NCBI GenBank assembly: GCA_008931825.1
Contig: QXVZ01004770.1
Span: 55,252-119,251 of the forward strand
From: Phallusia fumigata
Taxonomy: Eukaryota > Chordata > Ascidiacea > Phlebobranchia > Ascidiidae
Direction of reading: 5' to 3'
DNA length: 64,000 nt
Under the pieces are notes generated by a model that did not search any database, was not told where the DNA came from, and saw nothing but the letters and a program-made list of their open reading frames with translations. How positions within the stretch are numbered: position 1 is the stretch's first letter; each line of letters starts with the position of its first letter. Both the position numbers and the translations under genes were made by a program. Below are positions 25,901-35,984 of the stretch, piece by piece.

Positions 25901-28900
25901 TAAACAAACATGATCTCGTGCGCCACCTGTGGGATTCCGACGAAACGACCACCACTCGGGCGGGGGCGCTACGGACCAGCGTGCCTTGCAGTAGTTTGGT
26001 CAGATAGAAGTGGCCAACGTGGTTTGTCGCAAATGTCCGCTCTATCCCATCCACTGTCAGCTTCCATGGCATCGCAAAGACGGCGGCGTTGAGTATGAGC
26101 ATGTGCAATGGCCTGGAAGAACAGGTTGACATTTGTAAGTTTTTTTTTGTTGAATATGCTGATAACATCCGCTATTGAGATGCATTGCACGGTCGAAAAA
26201 CGATTGTTTATGTGACATTTTTTACTGTTTTTCGTTTGTAAACGTTTTGACCTTCATTTTAAGAAAACACACACGTCATACGACGGTTCTTGTTTGTGTC
26301 CAGAGATCAACAACTTGACCGTCTTGGCGAAAGCATGACGCAAAACAGTTTGAAAGCAGTTTTTACATCCGACCAGTAACAGCAACGCACCCGAGTTTTA
26401 GTCATATGTTAGCAAAGTCAAAAAGAAAAAATGATATAAAAGGACGCACTTTCAAGTGATAAATAGTTTACTGTCGCTGGGTGTTTAAAAAGCAATCAAT
26501 CTATCCACTCCACAAATGTTCACATTTTGGTTGTTTTCCCATACATTTGGATTTTGATCCACCTTAAAAACCTTAGACTGGGCAAATATGTACAAGATGG
26601 GCTTGATTTCTGCATCCTATACTGAGGGAACCAACCGATGTTAGGTTTTGTTTAAACAGCGGTAAATTGAGAACACAATGTTGTTTGGTTTTAGGTGCGA
26701 TACGATGCGGGTACAACGGTGAATCGCTATTTTTACTGCACGTAATTACTGCAATGCGTTGGTCTTTGAGATATTAATGTTTGTAGTTTGTCAGCTTTAG
26801 TATGAGTACATACCCAACTGCAGTTTGAATGCAATCGAAATGCCCAAGCACCGACATCGTATGTTGCAAAGATATAAAAAAACGATCGGATTAACCAAGG
26901 CTATATTCAACTAATAATTTGAGTTGAACTATAAGAACGTAGAAAAGGCAGGTTTATTGGAAAACAACAGATGCAGGCAATTGAAAAGGTGTTTGGTTAA
27001 AGCTTCCTGTATAAATTAGTGTTCATTTTTGCTGCAGTAAGGTAAGATTACATTTAACGAGTTAGAAAAATCAAAATCACTGTACGCCAAGTCTGCAAGA
27101 AGCCCAACGAATCAGAAACAGCCTTCTAAGATGTAATAAAACAAGACGACATTTGAATAAGACGAACATCTGGCTTTTATAGAAGGTTGGGCGGTCGGTG
27201 ATGTTGTTGTGGTTGTTTGTTTGTTTCAATTTCAACCTCAATAAGCAAAACAACACAACAACGCGTTGTATTCAGTGTCTCCACCGACGAGATACTTGCC
27301 TCATTTCAGTTGCTTTCCATCATTTGTAATGTTATTTTTTTAGATTTTTTTGAAGTTGGTGACTTCAGTTTGGGTCAACCCATCGGGTTTTACTGGTCTG
27401 CAGCAATGCCGTTAAGTTTTTTGATCAGGAAAGCGACCGAGACAGGATTAGAACCCACAACCTTGCGAGCTTTTGTTGGTTTGGTCATCTTGTATTGCCC
27501 GGTATTTTAGATCTCTTGCTAGTTGCTAGTGACACATTGAGCCAAAACTAATCATACATTTGCCATTTGATGTGAGCTAAGTTGACGAAAATAGTTTTTT
27601 TTGTTTCGTTACTTAAGGAATAGGATCTGAATAAAAGTAATAATGAATGAACGTAATCTGATATGATTGAAATCTGGCATAGAAACAAGATATTTACTTT
27701 GTTTGGGCTTTCAATGTTATGAACACATATAGAAAAGCGGTTTGAATCAAACAAGATACGTTGGATGGGCCGATGCGTGTTGATACCGGTTTTGGCACTA
27801 TTTCGAATTACATCTAAATGAAACAAGAAATTGCCACAGGCGTTTGTAAAAAACTAATGCATCTTGTTTAAAGAAATATGTGGAAATGTACACACGTGCG
27901 ATTTCAAAAAAAAAGATTGTCTAATCTTAAAAAAAAATTTTACCCTAAACGAAACTTCACGCAATTTTCACTAATCGCAGAAAAAAATTCGAACATTTTA
28001 CTAATATGTCGAGGCCTATCTGAGGAATTTCTTTTCTAAAGTACTTTACAAGCGTTGTTGATGGGACATCGGGCGGCCGAAAGACACACATTGCTAATAT
28101 TGAATATCCGAAACTTGTGCGTAGCAGCATTTACACCCAATACGCCGTGGCCGACGCGAAGCATATCGGATGTCTCGCTCATTGTGTGTTTGTTGTGGTC
28201 AGCACGCGAGACAAACGCATCTTAGCTTAGGGTAGTCGCAAGGAAAGCAGTTATCACCCTATATGCTACTGTATATGTACATCTGTTGTAAGGTTTACAG
28301 CTTTTACCGGATTAGGTGCAAGAACTGGCAACTTCGGTCCAATTGTCTTTTAGCTAACGAACAAGAAAAGCAGGACGAATAGTCAACAAGGCAAAAAGGA
28401 ATTGTTCCCTTTCGTCAGCAAAAACAACAAAAAGCCAATTATCCAGCGCTCACGTTACGGATAATTAACGCCGTTGGGATGGATGAGCGAAAAGCAAGCG
28501 CTACGTCGCAGTTTCGACCTGAGGAACTGACTGAAGGCGACATTGAAAGCATTTGGAAAAATATGATGGCAGGCAAAGGTGCAAAGACTGCCAGCAAAAC
28601 TGGACGGAACCCAACCTCGATTGACACAACGCCTACAACAGGTGCCATTTGTATGTTGTTAAATGTATGGGGAGTTTTTATTCTTTTAGACATGTCCAAT
28701 TATGTAGAAATTAGAGGAATAAGAAGTAAACATTCGGAAGGTAATGAAGGCCCCACATATAGTTTGTAATCTAAGGTGGTTAAGCCATTATTAAATCACT
28801 CTCTTTTTAACAGACAAGTGAGTAGGCATTAAGCTTAAACCAAACGAAAGACTTAAACTGTTTCGGTGATATGGGAAAAAAAGGATTTTTTAGAGTGAAC

Positions 28901-31900
28901 CATAAAATACATTATTTATTTGTGGAGATTTTTTTAAAGATTACGGTGGAAACCTAATTCCTCTGCACCCGGAAACACTGGAGGAGGAATTGAAACAAGA
29001 TCAGGAGCTTGCGCGAATGACCAGCGTCCTTCGTTCCAAGAAGTTAAAACCAAAGTCATATTTGCCACAAGTAAGCATCTCCAACGGACTTGAGAGAAAC
29101 AACGTTTCACAAAAACTAAATACCAAATTCAACTGGATACTGATCACCAAAATTAGTCAAACATTTTTTGATATAATGTAAAAACTGCTGATGAAACATC
29201 TCTATTCTCGTTGAGCTATGCGTATTTCGATAGGTGTATGGCATAAATATGCTACAAACAGCCTTTATGCACGTGATACTGTATGATATCGCGGTGATAA
29301 TCACAAAGTTGGAAAAACACGAGACAACTACGATCATATGAATGTTTCGACAAAGTTAATCACGCAATATCACGCCGCACTTTCTACTGTGTGACAATGC
29401 AAAACACGAGTGAATTCTAACCGTGGCGTTGGTAAGCTTCGTGATACCTATCATATGATTTGATAATGAATGTGAATCATGAAAAGCCGCATGTTAAACA
29501 TGAATCTCGATTAGTAGCTTTGTGAGTTATGACAATTTTGTCACATAAAAATGATCATAACCCCATCAAGTGATACTGTATCACGACATGATTTACAACG
29601 GCAGGGGTAAAGTCTCGATTCGCTTTTTGACGACAATTTTTATCATAAGAACATGCTCAAAACGTTATCACGCAGGTGATACTGTATGACAACGTGAGTC
29701 ACGACCGCATGCTAAACATGAAACTTGGTGAACTTCGTGATGCGCATCGTGCGGAGGAGAGACGAGCGAAGAGAAGACAGGAGTCGTTCGTGAGAGCGTT
29801 GGAGCGAAAACAGGACGAATGGCACAGAAGGGACGCAAGGAACGTGGCCAAGGTGGGATAGCGGACCCTGACCCAACGCTTTTGAAACTTAATGCAGAAG
29901 ACAATGTGTCTGCGCTTAGTTTATCGTGTCCGTTTACCACAGTGGTTCTTAACTGAGGCGAAATGTGGGTAGTAACAGGATAGTGGGAGGGTAATTAGCT
30001 AAGGACAACATTGATTTATATTGAGTTTGGCAGAACTACCAATGTTGGTAAGTTAGATTTTGGTAAACTGGAAGTTTGGTCTGAACTGGATTGGGGAATA
30101 AAGGAAACAAAGGTTAGGAAAAACTGGTTTGTTTTCAGGCGGTACCAATTAAAGACAGAGGTTACAAAATTAAAAACAGTAAATAAACATAGATTTAATT
30201 TATGCATGTTGCCCTCAATTTTACAGCTCGAACCAGAAAACCTTCGAGAACTGACCTTCACATTCGGCAGGTTGTACAACAAACCAGATTTCCCCTACCA
30301 AGCTGCAATACAAACGCTTAGCACCAAGCAACCACCCGCGAGGTACAACGTTAATGTCATAATATAGATTGATTTTATAACATCTGAACGATACGGAGAA
30401 TTTACCTCAAATAACTGGGCCAGTAAAAAGTTGTATATGGCAAAATCATCAAGTAACCAAATAGGTTCATCTTCAGTATGATTAAAATTTTCCAATGTTC
30501 TACGACAACGTTTAAAAAATTACCCGAACGCATCGTGCGAAAATGAAAAAAGGCGCATATGTCAGCTAACTTTAGTTTATTAAGCTAAAAATTTGATTTT
30601 CGAAGTTTAGAATTGGTAAGGTTTAAACAAAAACCAAGGTTTTACTGTGCGACCAATTTTTCCAAGTGTCCAGTTTTTGTTTTCAGAGTGCTGATGGACC
30701 ACGCGAGAAGGAGGCCAACTATTTTACCGCAAGTAACAAACCGACCTATTTACGACGATGAGGAAGAGGAGGATAAAACGTTTATCACGAAGCTACCGAA
30801 AGTACGCAAAGTAACGTAGACTGGGCGTACACCACGTATGTCCAGGTTTTTTGGTGTAAGCTAAGGCGCTTTGCAGAACAATCTGAGTACTTAACTATTA
30901 AAAAGTAAAGGGATGTTGTCGTATCAAGTAACTGTGAACTAAAGGGATAGCATGGTTAGGTTTGCAGAACGTTGGTTTGTAAAGTAACTGCTGGGTCGTT
31001 ACGACCACATCCACATCAAAGTCCCGGTTGACCACAACAGTTCGGTCAAATATGCTACTTGATAATGTTATGTTTTCGGACAGAACTTTTCGAAAGGTTG
31101 TCAGACACAGAACTTTTTCATAATAAAACATATATTCACGGTTTTTCACACAATACCAGAAAATTGTCAGCAAAATGTTGAATGTTTTGTTTAACTTTTT
31201 TCCCAAAGAATTTCGAAGTGGTAAAAACAGATCTACTTGCATTAGCAACATCAGTTCGTAGCATCACTAATTAGCAACAAACTTCAGATAACACAAGATG
31301 TAAGACGTCCGCCGCGTTCTTCTACTGGCTTTACTGAATTGATTAACTAATTCTGACCAAAGAAAGGCGTTGGATTTTGGGCTAAAACACATGAAACTTG
31401 TTGGACAAGTCTAAAAATAAACGTACGCGCGAGAACAGAGAAATGTGTCAAATACCACAGCACTCGTCTCAATGTGAACATAACGATTTTCAGATGCATG
31501 CTATGCGAAGAACCAACGACGACCGAGACATCGAGGTTACCAAAAACAAGCCTTCGCTAGATGACGCCAAAGGCTTAGTAAAAAGACGTGGAAGGCGGCA
31601 ACGTAACGAAAAGCGGCGTGACGATTGGACATCAGACACGAGGTTCAAAACACTTACGGATCTGTTGGGGGAGCGATACAGCCCCCAAAAGAAAGTGCGA
31701 CCTCGCGTGTCAACAAAAACTGAACCGCCAGGCATGCTACAGCCTATTCTTTAACTTATTTTGGTTTAACTTTTTGTGCCATTTCGAGATTTATGCCTAG
31801 ATTTTTGCTTTTTTGCTTTAAAGATTACGAGTTTGAAAAACCTTGCTTTGCCTATTCTCCTGTGTTACCTCATTTTAGGGTCATTTTTTTAGGTTACTCA

Positions 31901-34174
31901 CCTGAATCTGAGTGTTCATCAAAGTTTCGAACCACTAGTGCTATGGAGTGGGTTTCTTGGTTTAATCCTACTTTTAACAGTGGGCTTATTGCGCCACTTA
32001 AACATATCAAGTCAATAATAAATTTACTTACCAAGATTTCTTTTTAAACTCATCAGCAAACTCATTTACACTTTGAAGAGAACATAGATCCAAATACATG
32101 AAATGAACATCAACTCCTTCCTACAATTTACAAGTATCAGTTTAAATAACATGAACATGTACCAGGTAATCCGGATCACCTGGAAGCTCTGTGGGATTCT
32201 GAGCCACCCTGTTGTTTTTAACACACTAGGTGACAGCACACCGTTTACCCATTGAAATTAAATGTGGTAGTATTTTTTGACTTCATAAAGGGAGAACCTT
32301 TAAGACGCTACTGGGATGGAGGAGTCCTGCAAGGTTGTGGGTTTTAGCATAGATCGCTTGTGTAAAATAAGGCAACAGAAATACAATGAAGCAGGTAGCT
32401 CAACAGTGTACTAACTGTGAAAATAACACATTCAGGTGTTGTTCTGCCCAATGAGGATAAAATCAAATGTAAACAAAAAGTGGAAAACTTGAAATAAACA
32501 GACAGCTTGGTGGTGCCATCGCTAATAGTACAACAATCAGAAATTCCTACACTGAAAACTGATTAAACAACAACCATTACTACATGACTATGTATCATCT
32601 TGCTCACCATGTCATTCTTTATTGATTTTATGGCTTCATGAGCTTTAGCACCATCTCGACAGGCTAGAATGACTTTGGCACCATGACAAGCAAGTGAGCG
32701 AGTTGTTTCCAATCCTGAAATCAGATGGCACTTAAACACAGAAATTTGTGATACATTACCAATGAAACAATGGATATAGTAAGCAGGTTATATAATTTTA
32801 TAATTTTTAGACCTATATAATGAGAAAAAAACATGTAGGATAGTTTTCCACACCACCATGTGGTAAATTCTAATTAGGAGAGCTGATAGCTTAAGGCAAA
32901 TTAATTGGACAAGTTTGTAACATAGTAAAAAAAACACAATGGTAACAACAAAATGGGCATAAACTACTACAAGTGTTCTGTTTGACTAAGCACTGGGCAT
33001 GATGGCATTTTATGGCAAATTAGATTCCCATCTGACTATGCTTTGGGTAATATGGTATACAAGGCGATTGGAAAGTCATCATATTTTCTAACAATGTGAA
33101 GTTTTAACATGTAGCTTCTTTAAAAAGGAGAACCCAAACTGTTTTGAAATACCTATGCCACTGTTCGCTCCAGTTACAACCGCCACTTTTCCCCGTAAAT
33201 CAGTCCCCTGTAGAATTTGATCAGTGGTGCTACTTCCATCAAATCTTTGACGAAAATTGTCTTTTGCTTTGTTGATATCCATGGCAAATGCAAGGCGGGG
33301 GTCAGTGTAGGTCGTCCTCTTGTTCAAATGGCTAGAATTACAAAGCGATGGTAAATAAAATATCTAAACACAGCCCATGCAACCTCTATCGTACATATGA
33401 CATTACTAATTCATTCAGTTAGAATTGTGATGCTACTTCACTGGTTTAAGAAGGAAACCATTCATAGTGCCAATTCATATCAGCATCTGTGGCTTCTTTT
33501 ATTAGTACATGTTAAATAATCTGAAAAAAAGTAATTTATCTGTCATCATATACTTCTTACTCCACATAGTAGGCTCGGTCCTTTTCATCCTGCAATCTTT
33601 CCCAGCCATAAGGAAGGTCTAAAAAAATGAAACCGATTATTTTTTTATCAGAGACCATCCCTAGTTCATTCTTACCAGGTGCAACTCTCTTTCTTCTGTT
33701 GCTCTTCGGATGTTCCCATTTAGTTGATTTTGTAAAATGACTGAAACAACATTGGAATTTCAAAGGGTCATTGTCCAACAATCAGAACGCCTATTACATG
33801 TTTAATGCAGCAACTAGAAGAAAGAAAATTTAAACGCTAAGCCTTGGCTTTGGCACACATAATAAGTTAGCTGATAAAACTGGCAAAAAAGTTGTCAAAA
33901 CGTTTTTAGTAAAAATAACATGGTAATTTATCTACACAATATTACCTTTTTGCTCATAGTAAGTCATTTCTACATAAAATTACATAATTGAAAAGTTGAA
34001 AGAAATGCAAAGCCTAATTTGTCAGTTTTATAAAATTGCTATTTGCAAATACACATCTCAAACAAATAAAACAACCTACTTTGCATAGTAAACCCAGCCT
34101 TCAGGAGTGACCCTCTCCTCCCAGCCGTGAGGAAGTTCATCTTCACTGTCGGTGTCAAATTCAGGGTCATTCAT
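4931..34174 (-). CDS. WWOX: WW domain-containing oxidoreductase, ten coding exons, 413 aa
   Basis: Exons (minus strand): 34080-34174, 33676-33740, 33561-33618, 33153-33331, 32608-32714, 32032-32120, 25927-26112, 25363-25473, 23293-23437, 4931-5137. All have AG/GT sites and close in phase; human WWOX is 414 aa. WW1 is about residues 14-44. A basic RRKRV lies between the WW domains. WW2 is about residues 55-87, with its second Trp replaced by Tyr (RTTYTDP) as in human. The dehydrogenase domain shows the cofactor motif TGANSGIG (126-133), the SSESH serines and the catalytic pair Y286/K290 in YNRSK, and ends near GGMYFNN. Exons 5, 6 and 7 are 107, 89 and 186 nt, matching my recollection of the human sizes. 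Human exon 8 is split here into 111 + 145 nt. The start ATG lies only 6 nt after an AG (34181-34182), as expected for a trans-splice acceptor. WWOX is known as a stress-response/tumour-suppressor adaptor whose WW1 binds PPxY proteins. Confidence 0.96.
8141..8172 (+). other. G-rich tract with G-quadruplex potential
   Basis: Two runs of six G and one of five G are spaced by short loops (CTGGT, CTGAT), with GG doublets just upstream. The unit GCTGGTGGGGGG is nearly duplicated. A three-tract core plus a GG pair could fold as a two-tier or imperfect G-quadruplex on the plus strand. Confidence 0.45.
8250..8620. promoter_or_regulatory. CpG-rich patch with CRE octamer inside WWOX intron 9
   Basis: This stretch is much richer in G+C and CpG than its surroundings. 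It holds a perfect TGACGTCA palindrome (8442-8449) and several GCGCG runs. The combination resembles an unmethylated regulatory island or an internal promoter. No associated exon could be identified, so the role is inferred from composition alone. Confidence 0.35.
13169..13214 (+). ncRNA. Spliced-leader (SL) RNA gene or SL-derived copy
   Basis: Positions 13169-13184 read ATTCTATTTGAATAAG, identical to the 16-nt Ciona spliced leader as I know it, and are followed at once by GTAAAC, a splice donor. The Ciona SL RNA is described as about 46 nt, and the end coordinate is set from that. The downstream part ends in CAACTTGGG, which loosely resembles an Sm-binding site. The copy lies in WWOX intron 9 on the opposite strand and appears alone, whereas Ciona SL genes are known mainly from tandem repeats. 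It may be an active dispersed gene or a pseudogene. The leader match itself is very unlikely to be chance. Confidence 0.8.
15167..15215. repeat. Perfect 13-bp inverted repeat (hairpin/cruciform)
   Basis: GTGCATTCATGCG (15167-15179) and its exact reverse complement CGCATGAATGCAC (15203-15215) flank a 23-nt GC-rich spacer that contains GCCGGC. The GC content makes a stable hairpin possible. No terminal repeat of a known element is evident. Confidence 0.7.
16752..16766 (+). promoter_or_regulatory. CRE octamer abutting a TATA box
   Basis: TGACGTCA (16752-16759) is followed directly by TATAAAA (16760-16766). CRE sites close to TATA boxes are typical of cAMP/ATF-responsive promoters. Here the pair sits deep in WWOX intron 9 and I find no gene starting just downstream, so activity is unproven. 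Confidence 0.35.
16975..17190. repeat. Imperfect direct repeats in WWOX intron 9
   Basis: TTTTCAACCTATAGACC occurs twice within about 35 bp near 16950-17005. A longer unit that includes AATAAACCAA followed by GTTCAA..CAGGCACA recurs about 140 bp further on (around 17130-17180). This is probably a decayed repeat array. I do not recognise the family. Confidence 0.5.
22289..22400 (-). repeat. tRNA-derived SINE-like repeat, copy 1
   Basis: Read on the minus strand there is an A-box-like GGTCGAATGC (complement of about 22375-22392), a shared GGGATTCGTTCTCGGG segment, a B-box GGTTCGAACC (22304-22313) and then a run of A (T-run at 22289-22298 on the plus strand). Copy 2 at 23060-23175 has the same order, so these are dispersed pol III-type elements and not a tRNA gene. 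No cloverleaf can be closed. Confidence 0.7.
23060..23175 (-). repeat. tRNA-derived SINE-like repeat, copy 2
   Basis: The A-box TGGTCGAATGG (complement of 23148-23158) fits the pol III consensus exactly. The B-box GGTTCGAACCC is at 23081-23091, with an A/T-rich tail at 23060-23075. The element lies about 120 bp past the WWOX exon 9 donor. It has better-preserved promoter boxes than copy 1. Confidence 0.75.
23438..25362 (-). other. WWOX intron 8
   Basis: This 1.9-kb intron splits what is one exon in human WWOX, inside the codon after ...CNVLF. Its donor is GTGAGA and its acceptor CATAG. It contains a CRE octamer (24457-24464) and a three-copy AAACAGGATT(CAT) mini-repeat at 25001-25038. No other gene is seen. 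Confidence 0.85.
25001..25038. repeat. Short tandem repeat, about 12-bp unit, three copies
   Basis: Three consecutive copies of AAACAGGATT with CAT or T spacers. Small and probably neutral. Confidence 0.7.
27405..27505 (-). repeat. tRNA-like repeat fragment
   Basis: On the minus strand the segment contains a B-box-like GGTTCTAATCC preceded by GCTCGCAAGGTTGTG, a pattern common in tRNA-derived SINE heads. The A-box is weak. It differs from the 22-23 kb family. Confidence 0.45.
28479..30819 (+). CDS. Nested five-exon gene of unknown function, 239 aa
   Basis: Exons: 28479-28641, 28940-29070, 29676-29852, 30227-30342, 30687-30819. All junctions are GT/AG and the phases match. I do not recognise the family. 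The protein is hydrophilic with no signal peptide or membrane segment. Residues ~60-98 contain an acidic helix ([14 protein letters not shown]) followed by a Lys-rich stretch. Exon 3 encodes a highly charged Arg/Glu-rich helix ([10 protein letters not shown]...[10 protein letters not shown]), probably coiled coil. Exon 4 contains [12 protein letters not shown]. The C-terminus has an acidic DDEEEED followed by basic residues. ATTAAA at 30897-30902 lies 78 bp past the stop and could be the poly(A) signal. The gene lies wholly inside WWOX intron 6 on the opposite strand. The intron content and preserved frames support a real gene; the function is open. Confidence 0.8.
29273..29687 (+). repeat. 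Decayed copies of nested-gene exon 3 sequence
   Basis: The 12-mer GTGATACTGTAT starts exon 3 (29676) and also occurs at 29273 and 29570 in the intron just upstream. Near 29490, GCCGCATGTTAAACATGAA resembles exon 3 ACCGCATGCTAAACATGAA, and near 29430 a segment resembles the exon's CTTCGTGAT part. These look like worn duplicates of the exon's 5' half. Confidence 0.5.
31443..31754 (+). CDS. Possible small basic protein, 103 aa
   Basis: An ATG-started frame of 103 codons follows the nested gene. The product is rich in Arg/Lys/Asp ([17 protein letters not shown]) with a C-terminal part containing [12 protein letters not shown] and no membrane segment. The frame stays open for another 15 codons upstream without an ATG, so it could instead be an internal or terminal exon. 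No clear poly(A) signal lies close by. The biased composition suggests coding, but chance is not excluded. Confidence 0.35.
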   Translation: MCQIPQHSSQCEHNDFQMHAMRRTNDDRDIEVTKNKPSLDDAKGLVKRRGRRQRNEKRRDDWTSDTRFKTLTDLLGERYSPQKKVRPRVSTKTEPPGMLQPIL

Positions 34175-34280
34175 TAAACCCTAGTAATTTAAACTTTTTG
34201 GAAGGAAAACTCATCATTAAGGGGTTATCATGTTAAAAACACTTGGCACAAACAAACACAGTGGTACATCCAAAGGCTTT

Positions 34281-35983
34281 TTGAAACATATAAATTCTTG
34301 GAAACTGACTGCAAAATGCTGAAAAGGCTAATGGCTAAGGAAAGGGTGTTAGAATTAGGAAAAAAATCTAAAACTTATCACCAACAAGGCATTGCCTAAT
34401 CTTGTAATCTATATACCACGCAATTACAGTAAATGCATTAAAACTGTAAGTCTAAAATGTTTTGCATAAGATTAATAAATTTTGATAACAATGTCAAAAC
34501 AGATCAGTGGTTGTGGCTGATGGGTAATTTTTTGAACCCTACCGTAGGTCCTTTAACAATTTTGTAATTTTTTATTTTGTTTTTTCACCTCTGGCCTCTG
34601 CCCAATAGTCTTCATCCTTTTGCAATTTGTGTTGCAAAAAAATATGCGTAAATATTCACGATAAGGTATATTTTAAAAATAGGACATGAGAATAGTTAGA
34701 TGCCATTTACTTCCAATGTAAAAACACCAAAAGCCTGTTTCATGTATCCATATACCGTCAGGTTTAACTTCAAACATATCCCTACCCTACATACAAACTT
34801 GGGCAACCGGCACATTTATAAATGTTTCATAGAGATCTTATCAAAACAGGGGATTAACCTGTTCATTTTGTGTTTAAAAGTTGTCTTGCTATTGGGAAGC
34901 AAAAATTGAGAACCCACTGCACAACGTAAGTGGTTAATTCCGTCGATCCACCAAAAAACCCTAATAACAAATTTTAAAAGTGGGTGTTATTAAGCCAGTG
35001 ATTCCCAACCTTTTCGTGGTTGCGTACCACTTGGAGGTAAAACAATTTCGACGCGTACCACCTAGTTCGAGAAAAACTTAATTTCGATCTGATAACTTAT
35101 TTCCTGAATCGAATAATATCAGATACGAAAGCAACGAAAAGTGTAGTTCAAACTAATGGACGATCTATATTTGCTAGTTCTCCAAAAGACGATCGATGCG
35201 GGGCACAACTTTGCTTACTGCGCACCGAAAATCATGTCCGGGGGAGGCAATTAGGCGGTTTCCTACTAATTGCAGACGCATTAACATTGCCTTTGATATC
35301 TTTATGACTAAGTAATTTTGGGACAAAGACATATTGTTCATGAAAGGTTGTTAGTCATCGTACTTCGCACTTTGAATACACCAGTTGAGTGTTACAAAGT
35401 AACGTAGGGGATGAAGTAACAAACATTTTGAGATCACTAACAATTTGTTTTTAATTCGTAAATCCGCAAATTACGAAAAGGTGCTCGCGTACCACCTGGA
35501 ATGCCGTCGCGTACCACTAGTGGTACGCGTACCACCGGTTGGGAAACACTGTATTAAGCGGTCAAGATTTTGAAATCATATCGGCGCATGTGTTTGCTAG
35601 CGCTATCTAGCGGTTTTTTCTTTTCGGTATTGCTTTGTATTTTTAATGAAGCATTTTGTATCATTTTGAAGCAAACTTCAGCTTCACAGTAGATGTCACA
35701 GAAATGTAGAATATGTCGTCTTGTTTCAAGAAAGCTATCACAGACAGCTTGTACAGGCCTAAATGTCAAATAAGTTTTGAAACCACAAAAATGACACATG
35801 CTATTACGCTCACAACAATTAAGTTATTCTTTTGCTTTTAGAAACCAACAAACAAATTGCCTTTGCCTAATCCACGATATCAATTTCCATTAACCCCAGC
35901 AGGTACGGTTGTAAGCAACTCGTGTTGGGTGCATCAGCTTGTACTCCACACATAAACTTTTCTATGTGTTTAATGTTGGAAAA
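34281..35983 (+). repeat. Duplicated block, copy 1 (1703 bp)
   Basis: This block ends at the single N (35984) and recurs as 35985-37706. By eye the copies are identical apart from a 19-bp insertion in copy 2. The block ends at, and restarts from, the N, which is the pattern of two overlapping contig ends placed side by side. Confidence 0.93.
34996..35551. mobile_element. hAT-type MITE, 556 bp (copy in block 1)
   Basis: The left end CAGTGATTCCCAACC mirrors the right end GGTTGGGAAACACTG, and both ends carry GTACCAC-type subterminal repeats. The 8-bp target duplication TATTAAGC flanks the element (34988-34995 and 35552-35559). There is no transposase frame. Confidence 0.9.
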
Positions 35984-35984
35984 N
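35984..35984. other. Assembly gap (single N)
   Basis: This is the only ambiguous base I noticed in the window, and it sits exactly at the junction of the duplicated blocks. Confidence 0.95.

Larger units (their letters stand above)
26113..32031 (-). other. WWOX intron 6, hosting a nested gene
   Basis: This 5.9-kb intron lies between the 89-nt exon 6 and the 186-nt exon 7. It contains the complete plus-strand gene 28479-30819, a possible plus-strand ORF 31443-31754 and a tRNA-like repeat near 27.45 kb. 26113-27400 and 27510-28470 show no gene. Confidence 0.85.

Noticed and set aside
31150-31250. Minus-strand peptide QHFADNF resembling the WWOX exon 6 motif QHFAEAF
   Set aside because: The flanking residues do not match. 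The real exon 6 (32032-32120) has the LDLCSLQSV context, correct phase and the 89-nt size.
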